NCBI RefSeq assembly: GCF_000974785.1
Contig: NZ_BBWV01000004.1
Location: 434,001 to 498,000 of the forward strand
Reading direction: 5' to 3'
DNA length: 64,000 nucleotides
Source of the DNA: Flavihumibacter petaseus NBRC 106054
GTDB taxonomy: Bacteria; Bacteroidota; Bacteroidia; Chitinophagales; Chitinophagaceae
The notes under the pieces were generated by a model that was given only the letters and a program-made list of their open reading frames with translations, was not told the DNA's origin and did not search any database. Positions 49,692 through 57,447 of the stretch are shown here, piece by piece (within the stretch, counting starts at the first letter, position 1; each line of letters begins with the position of its first letter). The translations under genes and the position numbers were made by a program.

Positions 49692-51065
49692 ATGTTTCAG
49701 ACTGTTAATACCGCAACGCCCATTTCGCTCGCAGTTAAATATAACCTGCCCGTTCCGCGATACACCAGCTATCCGGCTGTGCCGGACTGGAACAGCAGTA
49801 TAGACGCTTCCGGCTGGTCAGATCATTTCCGGGAAGCCTTCAGCAAGCAACATCCCCGGAATGGCCTGTCCCTTTACCTCCACCTCCCATTTTGCGAATC
49901 GCTTTGCACATATTGTGGCTGCAACAAAAAGATCACCACCAATCACGACGTGGAAGATCCCTATATCAAAGCTTTACTTGAGGAATGGAAGATCTACCGG
50001 GACCTGATGTCAGAAGTACCGGTCATCCGGGAATGTCACCTGGGTGGCGGTACGCCTACTTTCTTCTCGCCCGCCCACCTGGAACACCTGCTGCATGCCA
50101 TTTTCAATCTTGCCGTGGTACCCAAACACCATGAGTTCAGTTTTGAAGGGCATCCCAACAATACTACCAGCGACCATCTTGCCGTATTGAAAGCTGCCGG
50201 ATTCCGGCGGGTAAGTTATGGTATCCAGGATCTTGACCCTGTGGTACAACGTACTATCAACCGCATTCAGCCCTTCGAAAATGTGGTAAGGGTTACTGAA
50301 GAAGCCCGCAGGCAGGGCTACCGGTCAATCAATTTTGACCTGATTTATGGCCTCCCGCGGCAAACTGAAAAGAGTCTTAAAAAGACACTGAAGACCGCGC
50401 TTTCGCTCAGACCTGACCGTATTGCTTTTTACAGTTATGCGCATGTACCATGGACCAGCCGTGCACAACGTCTCTTTGATGAACACGACCTTCCCGATCC
50501 GGAAACCAAACTCCGGCTTTATGAAACCGGAAAACAGATCTTCCTGAAACATGGCTACCAGGAGATCGGTATGGATCATTTTGCACTTCCTGGCGACGAC
50601 CTCTCCCTCGCCAGGCAGGAAGGCAGACTTCATCGCAATTTCATGGGATATACTCCCCTCCCTTCAGCACTGCTGTTGGGACTGGGCGTATCGTCCATCA
50701 GCGACACGGGTTTTGGTTATGCCCAGAATGCAAAATCCTTACTGGAATATTATGCAGCCGTTGCTACAGGCAAACCTGCGGTCGTAAAAGGATACTATTC
50801 GCAGCAGGAAGAACAAACCATCCGTAAACATATTCAGCAGATCATCTGCCATGGTCATACAAGCCTTGACCGGCAGGCGTTATCAGCTATTCACCCGAAC
50901 TGGCTGGAAAGGCTCAGCCCCCTGGAAGCCGATGGCCTGGTAAATTCCGAGGGGAACAACATTACAGTAACTGCAGCCGGATTCTCCTTCCTGAGAAATA
51001 TCTGTGCGGCAATCGATCCCCGGTTCGAACCCAATAACAAACCGGTTTACAGTAAAGCTGTCTGA
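49692..51065 (+). CDS. hemN: Oxygen-independent coproporphyrinogen III oxidase
   Basis: A 457-residue radical SAM enzyme with the full HemN motif: LHLPFCESLCTYCGCNKK gives CxxxCxxCxC near residue 66, which separates it from HemW (Phe in place of the last Cys). Other blocks are HLGGGTPTFFSP, EFSFEGHPNNTT, GFRRVSYGIQDLDPVVQRTINR, SINFDLIYGLPRQT, YSYAHVPW, and HRNFMGYTPLPSALLLGLGVSSIS, typical of HemN. It decarboxylates coproporphyrinogen III without oxygen, supplying heme in low oxygen. A Crp-type site and an inverted repeat lie upstream, and the cbb3 oxidase operon is downstream on the other strand. Confidence 0.95.
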   Translation: MFQTVNTATPISLAVKYNLPVPRYTSYPAVPDWNSSIDASGWSDHFREAFSKQHPRNGLSLYLHLPFCESLCTYCGCNKKITTNHDVEDPYIKALLEEWKIYRDLMSEVPVIRECHLGGGTPTFFSPAHLEHLLHAIFNLAVVPKHHEFSFEGHPNNTTSDHLAVLKAAGFRRVSYGIQDLDPVVQRTINRIQPFENVVRVTEEARRQGYRSINFDLIYGLPRQTEKSLKKTLKTALSLRPDRIAFYSYAHVPWTSRAQRLFDEHDLPDPETKLRLYETGKQIFLKHGYQEIGMDHFALPGDDLSLARQEGRLHRNFMGYTPLPSALLLGLGVSSISDTGFGYAQNAKSLLEYYAAVATGKPAVVKGYYSQQEEQTIRKHIQQIICHGHTSLDRQALSAIHPNWLERLSPLEADGLVNSEGNNITVTAAGFSFLRNICAAIDPRFEPNNKPVYSKAV

Positions 51066-51068
51066 CAC

Positions 51069-51413
51069 ATGCTGATAGAGAATAAACAACAACTGATGGA
51101 CGAAAGTCAGACGTGGAAGCAGGACATCAATGCAATCCTGGATCAGAATATCCAGTTAAAAAACCAGCTTTCACTGTGGCTGCAGCACAGCTGCGAACCG
51201 GTGGAAATGGAAAAAGCAGAATATTTCCAGAATGGTTTCGTAAAAACAGATGTGTTTGCAGGCGTTCTCCGCGATGAAGTAGTGGCCTGGGAAAATGCTG
51301 TCGCTCCTGAAACCCGCGACCAAAAACGTGCAGCAATCAGATACAACCTTCACCTCCTGCATCAGCATTTCGAAAATCTGTCCGCTGAATTTGAGCAATT
51401 CCTGGTAAAATAA
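51069..51413 (+). CDS. Small helical protein of unknown function downstream of hemN
   Basis: A 114-residue soluble protein starting 3 bp after the hemN stop. It is almost wholly helical with Gln/Leu/Glu-rich coiled-coil character (IENKQQLMDESQTWKQDINAILDQNIQL) and a second helix (RAAIRYNLHLLHQHFENLSAEFEQFL). One Cys-Glu (HSCEPVEME) is present. I recognise no domain. Tight linkage to hemN suggests a shared role or co-regulation in micro-oxic growth. It converges on the receiver-Crp gene with a 3-bp gap. Confidence 0.6.
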   Translation: MLIENKQQLMDESQTWKQDINAILDQNIQLKNQLSLWLQHSCEPVEMEKAEYFQNGFVKTDVFAGVLRDEVVAWENAVAPETRDQKRAAIRYNLHLLHQHFENLSAEFEQFLVK

Positions 51414-51416
51414 AGA

Positions 51417-52478
51417 TCAGTTGAGCAGATCCTGTAACTTCTTTTCCTGCAACAGGAGAATCTTGCCGCCTTTGATATCGATCAGGCCCTCGCTTTTGAA
51501 ATCACTGAGCGTCCGTATCAGTGATTCCGTAGCCGTGCCGGCAATGCTGGCCAGGTTTTCCCGGCTGATATCCATTTCAAATGAGGTGTTGCCAGTGGTC
51601 TTGTATTTATTGCGCAACTGCATCAGTGCATCAGCAACTTTCCGGCGAAGAGAGTTGTAGGCAAGTGCCACGAGCTGCTGTTCCTTTTCATTGATATTGC
51701 TGGCCAGTAATCGCAGGAACTTCCGGCTCATTTCAGGATTACCATTCAGCAGCGTCTCAAAGGTATCGCGGGGCACCAGGGCAATTCTGCAATCGTCCAG
51801 AGCAATTGCCGTATCCTTATAGGTCGTGCCTTCAAGCAATGCGATATGCCCGATAAAGTCACCAACACCAAATAGTCCGGTTACGAGCTCCTTGCCATCC
51901 TCGTGGGTACGATAGGTTTTGACTTTCCCCTCCAGGATATAGAACAGTCGGCCGGGGTGATTCCCTTCCGCATAGATCACCTGCTTTTTCTTGTATATGT
52001 TGCTGTTCTGCGCTTCTGCAACGGCATGAAGATCTTTCGGCATCGCCTCCCGCTGCAATTCATCCACAGCTTCCAATCCCCCGCCGAGGTCTTTTTGCAT
52101 CAGATCCCATTTACGCAGGCGGCTGTCCACTGCATTTAATAATTCGCTGCCGGAAAAGGGTTTGGTGATATAGTCATCCGCACCGGATTCCATACCCTTC
52201 CTAAAATCACCTTTCTCACTCTTGGCAGTCAGAAAAATAAATGGCGTATGCTTGATCGCTGCGTTGCGGTTGATGGCATGCAGCACACCATAACCATCCA
52301 GCACCGGCATCATGATATCGCAAATAATCAGGTCCGGACGATGCTCCATTGCCTTTTCAACACCAATTTTTCCATTTTCCGCAACAATCACCTCATAGTT
52401 CGACAGTTCCAGAATCTCCGCTGTATTGCTGCGAACATCGTCATTGTCTTCAATGAGTAATATTTTTTTCCGCTTCAT
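51417..52478 (-). CDS. Receiver domain fused to a Crp/Fnr-type regulator
   Basis: A 353-residue fusion. Residues 1-120 are a receiver (LLIEDNDDV; phospho-Asp54 in IICDIMMPVLDG; FLTAKSE; Lys in ITKPFS). Residues about 160-270 form a cyclic-nucleotide-binding fold (GNHPGRLFYILEGKVKTYRTHEDGKELVTGLFGVGDFIGHIALLEG), and residues 285-345 form a helix-turn-helix (ISRENLASIAGTATESLIRTLSDFKSEGLI). Thus phosphorylation, not cyclic nucleotide or an Fe-S centre, is the likely signal. It overlaps the histidine kinase gene by 29 bp, and sits between hemN and the cbb3 operon, both of which have similar dyads upstream. Confidence 0.9.
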   Translation of the reverse strand: MKRKKILLIEDNDDVRSNTAEILELSNYEVIVAENGKIGVEKAMEHRPDLIICDIMMPVLDGYGVLHAINRNAAIKHTPFIFLTAKSEKGDFRKGMESGADDYITKPFSGSELLNAVDSRLRKWDLMQKDLGGGLEAVDELQREAMPKDLHAVAEAQNSNIYKKKQVIYAEGNHPGRLFYILEGKVKTYRTHEDGKELVTGLFGVGDFIGHIALLEGTTYKDTAIALDDCRIALVPRDTFETLLNGNPEMSRKFLRLLASNINEKEQQLVALAYNSLRRKVADALMQLRNKYKTTGNTSFEMDISRENLASIAGTATESLIRTLSDFKSEGLIDIKGGKILLLQEKKLQDLLN

Positions 52479-53652
52479 AATGTTTCACCTTGTCGAACCG
52501 GATAAAGAATGTGGTACCTTCTTCCAACACACTTTCACAGGCAATTTCCCCATCCATCAGTTCAACATATTTTGAAATGATATGCAATCCCAACCCCGTT
52601 CCCTGGATATTTAATGCATTTGCTCCCCTGAAAAACCTTTCCATCAGGTGTTGCTGGTCTTCCGCCGAAATTCCCATTCCCCGGTCCTGCACTGCAATCT
52701 CCAGTCCATCAGTTCCCATTTGGCTGGTAACCGAAATGATGCTGCCCGGCGGAGAGAACTTGCTCGCGTTGGAAAGTAAATTAAGCATTATATGCTTAAG
52801 CAGGGAAGGGTCCAGCCAGACCTCTTCCTCCGCACCCGAATGTTCAAACTGAATTTGCTGCCCCGGTTTCAGGTTATTGCCCATTTCCGCCAGTACCTCC
52901 TGCACAAAATGAGCAATCCGGAAGGTCGTTTTTCGCACCAGGATCTTTCCTTCTTCGATTTTTCCGACACTGAGGAAATCATTCAGGATATCAGTGAGCA
53001 TCGTAATGGAAGAATAAATGCGCTGAAGATGCTTTTCCCTTTTCGGCTGATCGTCAGTGCTCGTATATTTTCCGATCAGGTAAGCGGAGGATTGTACTGT
53101 GCTGAGCGGCGTCCTGAATTCATGGGAAGCCATGGTAACGAAACGGGATTTCAGCTCATTCAGTTCCTTTTCTTTCTCCAGGCTCAGTTCAAGTTGCTGC
53201 AGGGTATCTTTTAAAACCCTCGTCCGCTGCTCAACGGTCTCTTCCAGATCATTGTTCAGCTTTTCAATCTCTGCTTCGGCTCTTTTCCTGACCGTAATAT
53301 CACTGATGAATGCAATCACCTGTTGCTCGTCGTCATGGCTAAAATTACCGAGACTCACTTCAACGGGAAATTCACGACCATCTTTCGTCACGGCGTACAG
53401 GTCCATCCCCACGCCCATTGGCCTGCTTTTGGGATTTTCCACGTAGGCCTCGCGGTGCCCGATGTGCCGGGCGGCATACCGGGAGGGGATCAATATTTCG
53501 ATCGGTTTGCCGGCAAGCTCATCAGCAGCATAGCCGAACAGCTTTTCAGCAAAAGGATTTGCACGTATGATGGCTCCGCGGCTGTTCACTACGACAATGC
53601 CCATGCTGGCATGCCTGAATAAAGCCTCATTGCTGTCTGCTTCCTGTCGCAT
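52450..53652 (-). CDS. PAS-domain sensor histidine kinase
   Basis: A 400-residue cytosolic kinase. A PAS domain (residues 5-130: LFRHASMGIVVVNSRGAIIRANPFAEKLFGYAADELAGKPIEILIP) leads through a coiled coil into HisKA (RFVTMASHEFRTPLSTVQSSAYLIGKY) and a complete HATPase (LLSNASKFSPPG, VQDRGMGISAEDQ, GTGLGLHIISKYVELM). The PAS keeps no visible heme-binding FixL signature, so the stimulus is open. Its product would phosphorylate the receiver-Crp protein encoded by the overlapping downstream gene. It has no transmembrane segment. Confidence 0.9.
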   Translation of the reverse strand: MRQEADSNEALFRHASMGIVVVNSRGAIIRANPFAEKLFGYAADELAGKPIEILIPSRYAARHIGHREAYVENPKSRPMGVGMDLYAVTKDGREFPVEVSLGNFSHDDEQQVIAFISDITVRKRAEAEIEKLNNDLEETVEQRTRVLKDTLQQLELSLEKEKELNELKSRFVTMASHEFRTPLSTVQSSAYLIGKYTSTDDQPKREKHLQRIYSSITMLTDILNDFLSVGKIEEGKILVRKTTFRIAHFVQEVLAEMGNNLKPGQQIQFEHSGAEEEVWLDPSLLKHIMLNLLSNASKFSPPGSIISVTSQMGTDGLEIAVQDRGMGISAEDQQHLMERFFRGANALNIQGTGLGLHIISKYVELMDGEIACESVLEEGTTFFIRFDKVKHYEAEKNITH

Positions 53653-53688
53653 AATAATATTCCGTGGTATAAAAATATCAAAGAACCC

Positions 53689-54402
53689 TCAATGCGCACA
53701 ACCTATTGCCTCATGAGAAAATAACTGTAGCCAGTAGGTGCCCTGGGCCCCACCCAATTGCAGCCCGCGGGTAATCAGCAGCACTGCGGCTATCGCCATA
53801 AATGCAGGACTTATCCAGGCCGCTTTTTTGCGAAGGTCAACTGAAATCAGTGTGGTGCCCCAGCCGGTCAGCAGCATCGCCGGCAATGTGCCTATTCCAA
53901 ACAGGGCCATGAATCCGGTAACGCCCGACACCTGCTGTTGCGTCAACGCCCCCAGCAGGGCGAAATACACCATGCCGCAGGGGAGGAAACCATTCAACAC
54001 GCCCATCAGCACAGCACTCACCCTTTCGCCCAACCGGCTTTTCATCCTCTCCACAGTTTGCCACAAAGCAATAACTACCCGCGACGACCCTAATTTCCGG
54101 GTGAATTTTGAGGGAAAATACCGCATCAATGCACCTGCCAGCAGCACAACACCTGCCACCAGGGAAAACATTGCCTGCCACTGCGGATTCAGCAACATGC
54201 TTCCCGCCGCACCCGCAACAGCACCCAGCGAAACATAAGCTAGTATACGACCTGACTGCTGCAACAAAACGTTCAGGAAAAAAGAAGATCTCCCGCCTTC
54301 ACGGCCAGGCAACGCCATCAACAGCGGACCACACATGCCCACGCAATGCACACTTCCCGAAAAGCCAAGTGCCAGTGCTGCTATGATGGCTGCAGTTGTC
54401 AT
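53689..54402 (-). CDS. Sulfite exporter TauE/SafE-like (CcoH-linked) membrane protein
   Basis: A 237-residue membrane protein starting TAAIIAALALGFSGSVHCVGMCGPLLMALPG, the signature of the UreH/SafE-type family found beside cbb3 genes. Six hydrophobic spans follow; AVLMGVLNGFLPCGMVYFALLGALTQQQ holds the GFLPCGMVY motif near residue 136. The Cys residues of SVHCVGMCG and LPCGM may bind copper; copper delivery to the oxidase is the usual proposal. It overlaps the fixH stop by 4 bp (ATGA). It is the last gene of the cbb3 operon. Confidence 0.85.
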   Translation of the reverse strand: MTTAAIIAALALGFSGSVHCVGMCGPLLMALPGREGGRSSFFLNVLLQQSGRILAYVSLGAVAGAAGSMLLNPQWQAMFSLVAGVVLLAGALMRYFPSKFTRKLGSSRVVIALWQTVERMKSRLGERVSAVLMGVLNGFLPCGMVYFALLGALTQQQVSGVTGFMALFGIGTLPAMLLTGWGTTLISVDLRKKAAWISPAFMAIAAVLLITRGLQLGGAQGTYWLQLFSHEAIGCAH

Positions 54403-54827
54403 GGCGCCAGGTAAAGTGTTTTTTCAACAACATAAGTTTCTTCCTCCTGTTGCCAGCGCAATTTCGCGGTAAACCGGATACCTGCAGGAATACCCGAAAA
54501 AACCTGGCGGCCTTCGCTGTCTGGGTTAAGCGGAAATTTTTTATCCAGCCTGGCGTCTTGGGCACAATAAAACCAGATCTCACCGGAAACCGGTTTACCT
54601 GCAGGCAGCTGCAACACGACCTGTTTTCCTTCGGCAGACAACTGCACGCTGTCTGCGATGGCAGCAGCTCTCCGCGACCCGTCAATCACTTCCTGGTAAC
54701 GGAGTTCATTGCGGTAATAGTCCGGCTCTACCAGGTCAAAGCGCGTACGGAATGACTGAAATACGAGATAACCGATCATCGCCGCAAAAGCGACAAATCC
54801 CAGCATTACTTTATTACCCCAATGCAT
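54399..54827 (-). CDS. fixH: FixH-family cbb3 assembly protein
   Basis: A 142-residue protein with one N-terminal membrane span (NKVMLGFVAFAAMIGYLVFQSF) and a periplasmic beta-rich domain. FDLVEPDYYRNELRYQEVIDG and VVLQLPAGKPVSGEIWFYCAQDA are typical of FixH/CcoH. FixH helps assemble or stabilise cbb3 oxidase. It sits between ccoG (11-bp gap) and the SafE-like gene (overlap), the usual place. No catalytic residue is expected. Confidence 0.85.
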   Translation of the reverse strand: MHWGNKVMLGFVAFAAMIGYLVFQSFRTRFDLVEPDYYRNELRYQEVIDGSRRAAAIADSVQLSAEGKQVVLQLPAGKPVSGEIWFYCAQDARLDKKFPLNPDSEGRQVFSGIPAGIRFTAKLRWQQEEETYVVEKTLYLAP

Positions 54828-54838
54828 AAGCGCTGTTT

Positions 54839-56257
54839 TTACTGTTTATTGAACGGGCCCATGAAATTCGTTTTGAGCTCTACGATTTTTTCTTTTCCGG
54901 AATACACACCAACTTTCACAGGAACCTTGCGATCATGAACATAGGTGTTCGGCAATACAACGAAAAACGAAGCCTGGCCCTGACCTTCCTTTGGAACAAG
55001 AACCTGTTCCCCTGCTGCATTCACGATGTTTCCCGGCGCATCCTCCAGGCGAAGGGTAACAGGTATATCAGCAAGTGTCTTGTTCACCATCTTCACTGTA
55101 TACAGGTTGGAAAGGCTGTCGGCTCCCCGCTCCTGGTAAAGCAATCCCGGTGCACGTACAATTGTACCATCAACGTTTTTACGGCTGACCAGCAGAAAGG
55201 AAAGCAACCCGGTCAACACCACCAGCAGTACAGAATAAAGTTTCATCCTTCCCGAAAACCGCAGCGGACGATCTTCAGCAATTCCATTTTCCGATGCATA
55301 ACGGATCAGGTCCGGCATACGGCCGACGGCATGCATCATGGCATTGCAGGCATCAATACACGCCGTACAACCAACACATTCCATCTGGGTGCCATTCCGG
55401 ATATCAATGCCTGTGGGACAAACCTTCACACACTGAAAACAATCGATACAATCGCCCGTTTCCGGCAAAGGATCTTTCCGGAATTTGGCCCGCTTCTCCC
55501 CTCTTTTATAATCATAGGCGACAATCATGGAGTTCCTGTCAAGCAGTACACCCTGAAGGCGGCCGTAGGGACAAATAACGGTACAAATCTGCTCCCTGAA
55601 ATACGCATACACCGCATAAAAAATTCCGGAGAACGCCAGTATTGCCATCAGCCCGCCAACATGCATCGACACAGGTTCCCGGATGATGGCAAACAAGGCA
55701 TCCGTTCCGATCACATAAGAAAGAAACACGTTGGCTATCAGGAATGAAACCAGGAAGAAAACCAGGTGCTTAGTCAGTTTCTTACGCACCCATTTTGAAC
55801 TCCAGCGCTCACGGGCCAATACTTTCTGCGCGGCCGCATCTCCCTCTACAAGGTATTCCAGCCGGCGGAACAACATTTCCATGAACAGGGTCTGGGGACA
55901 AACCCAACCGCAGAAAATCCTGCCGAAAGCTGCTGTAAAGAGAATGATGAACACGATAAACGTGAGCATCGTTACACCAAAAATAAAAAAGTCCTGCGGC
56001 CAGAACACCTTTCCAAAAAGTATAAACGTAGCGTTCGGAATATTAAAGAGCAATACAGGTCTTCCACTGATCCTCAGGAAAGGCAGTACCAGGAAAAGTA
56101 TAAAACAGGCAGTACTGACGATCGTACGGATATTGTAAAATCGTCCTTTGGGCTGCTGCGCAAAAATCCATTGGCGCTTGCCCTGACTGTCTACCGTTGC
56201 CAGACTGTCACGAAAATTACTGGTTGGCAGTTGATCCTGCGTTTGATTCGTTTTCAT
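54839..56257 (-). CDS. ccoG: CcoG, cbb3 oxidase accessory ferredoxin/copper protein
   Basis: About 472 residues. A cytosolic N-terminus (FRDSLATVDSQGKRQWIFAQQPKGRFYNIRT) leads into several membrane spans with a GRIFCGWVCPQTLFMEM motif, then VCPYGRLQGVLLDRNS. Two ferredoxin-type [4Fe-4S] motifs follow in GDCIDCFQCVKVCPTGIDIR and MECVGCTACIDACNAM, and a C-terminal immunoglobulin-like domain ends the protein. CcoG reduces copper during cbb3 assembly. The ATG at 56257 still overlaps the ccoP end by 41 bp; the longer start at 56290 adds only basic residues. Confidence 0.9.
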   Translation of the reverse strand: MKTNQTQDQLPTSNFRDSLATVDSQGKRQWIFAQQPKGRFYNIRTIVSTACFILFLVLPFLRISGRPVLLFNIPNATFILFGKVFWPQDFFIFGVTMLTFIVFIILFTAAFGRIFCGWVCPQTLFMEMLFRRLEYLVEGDAAAQKVLARERWSSKWVRKKLTKHLVFFLVSFLIANVFLSYVIGTDALFAIIREPVSMHVGGLMAILAFSGIFYAVYAYFREQICTVICPYGRLQGVLLDRNSMIVAYDYKRGEKRAKFRKDPLPETGDCIDCFQCVKVCPTGIDIRNGTQMECVGCTACIDACNAMMHAVGRMPDLIRYASENGIAEDRPLRFSGRMKLYSVLLVVLTGLLSFLLVSRKNVDGTIVRAPGLLYQERGADSLSNLYTVKMVNKTLADIPVTLRLEDAPGNIVNAAGEQVLVPKEGQGQASFFVVLPNTYVHDRKVPVKVGVYSGKEKIVELKTNFMGPFNKQ

Positions 56258-57266
56258 CAGCTTCCTTTTCACCCTGCGGTTCTTTACCACCCGGGGGGTT
56301 GGTTCCTTTCAGCGATTTTACATAACTGGCCACCTGCGCGATCTGCTTATTGGAATAACTGTTCTGCCATGCCGGCATCGCATTGATCCCATATCGGATC
56401 GTTTTGAATACACTTTTCACATTGCCACCATGAATCCAGAATTCATCGGTAAGGTTTGGCCCCACACTGCCGCCACCGTCGGCCTTGTGACAGGCCACAC
56501 AGGATTTGATGAAGATGTCTTTCCCTGCTGATATGTCACCCGGTGTCGTCAATACAGTTACCGAATTCTCATCAACTGCCTCACCCTTTTTAGCGAGATA
56601 AGCTTTCACTTCCGCTTCTGCTACGGCAACCGAATGCACATATTCTTCTTCACTGGAAGGTGCCGAATGACTAACGTGGAAACGCCAGAGATAGATCACG
56701 GAAACAATCACGGTCAGGTAGAAGCCATACAACCACCAGGGCGGCAGCCGGTTGTCCAATTCGCGGATACCATCATACTCATGGCCCATATCAATATCCT
56801 TTTCTTCCTCGATCGGACGGAAGCTGTTGGCTTTCTCGAAGAACTTCTTAAAGGAGAATACCTTTCGGGGTGCCGCCTCATGCGCTGGCACAGACCGTTT
56901 CAGCAGCAACCTCACCTGGATCAGCAGCGCAAGAATAACGATCAGCTCCAGGAAAATCACACTGACCAGTGTTGTAAATGCAAAAGTAGACAACCCGGCC
57001 ACTGTCCATAAAACACGGGGTTGGGCCGATTCCTTTTCCTCGTCATTCGCTTTTACCTGGGCCAGCCGAAGCAACAGGTTGGCGAGGAGCACGATCACCA
57101 GCAGCAGGATCGCTGCAAGAATGAGCAGGATAATGGCAGTGGGGCTGGACATCAGTTCGTCGGCCTCATTAACCGGTGGTTGGGCAGATACAGTCAGGAA
57201 GGGAAATACTCCGGCCAGCAATAAACAGGACAGTGATTTATAGTTTCGGGATAGTATAGATAACAT
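56217..57266 (-). CDS. ccoP: cbb3 oxidase subunit CcoP, single-heme form
   Basis: A 349-residue protein with a signal-like N-terminus (MLSILSRNYKSLSCLLLAGV), two long hydrophobic helices with an interrupted stretch, an anchor span near residue 185 (WWLYGFYLTVIVSVIYLW), and one cytochrome c domain with CVACH at residues 256-260 and the distal Met in INAMPAWQ. Canonical CcoP has two heme c domains; only one CxxCH is found here, as is usual in Bacteroidota. The C-terminal tail is Lys/Glu/Gly-rich. It overlaps ccoG by 41 bp and follows the CcoQ-like gene by 17 bp. Confidence 0.9.
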   Translation of the reverse strand: MLSILSRNYKSLSCLLLAGVFPFLTVSAQPPVNEADELMSSPTAIILLILAAILLLVIVLLANLLLRLAQVKANDEEKESAQPRVLWTVAGLSTFAFTTLVSVIFLELIVILALLIQVRLLLKRSVPAHEAAPRKVFSFKKFFEKANSFRPIEEEKDIDMGHEYDGIRELDNRLPPWWLYGFYLTVIVSVIYLWRFHVSHSAPSSEEEYVHSVAVAEAEVKAYLAKKGEAVDENSVTVLTTPGDISAGKDIFIKSCVACHKADGGGSVGPNLTDEFWIHGGNVKSVFKTIRYGINAMPAWQNSYSNKQIAQVASYVKSLKGTNPPGGKEPQGEKEADENESNAGSTANQ

Positions 57267-57283
57267 ACCTTTTCATTTAGGGG

Positions 57284-57442
57284 TTAGTCCAGCGGAATAT
57301 GTGCCTGTTCATCAAGGCGCTCTTTTTTGGTACGGTACACCCAAACCAGCATCGCGGTAAAAAAAAGTACGAATACGAGCAGGGAGGTGATCCCGTAGCG
57401 GTCAACGCCACTGATCTTTTCTATATAGTGAATGAATTTCAT
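57284..57442 (-). CDS. ccoQ: CcoQ-like small cbb3 subunit
   Basis: A 52-codon frame from ATG 57442 to TAA 57284, between ccoNO and ccoP where CcoQ normally sits. The product has a short polar N-terminus, a single hydrophobic span (residues about 18-41, GITSLLVFVLFFTAMLVWV) and a basic/acidic tail (YRTKKERLDEQAHIPLD), the CcoQ layout. CcoQ is a non-catalytic stabilising subunit. It is too short for routine gene calling but is well placed (5 bp after ccoNO stop, 17 bp before ccoP). Confidence 0.8.
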   Translation of the reverse strand: MKFIHYIEKISGVDRYGITSLLVFVLFFTAMLVWVYRTKKERLDEQAHIPLD

Positions 57443-57447
57443 CGTAA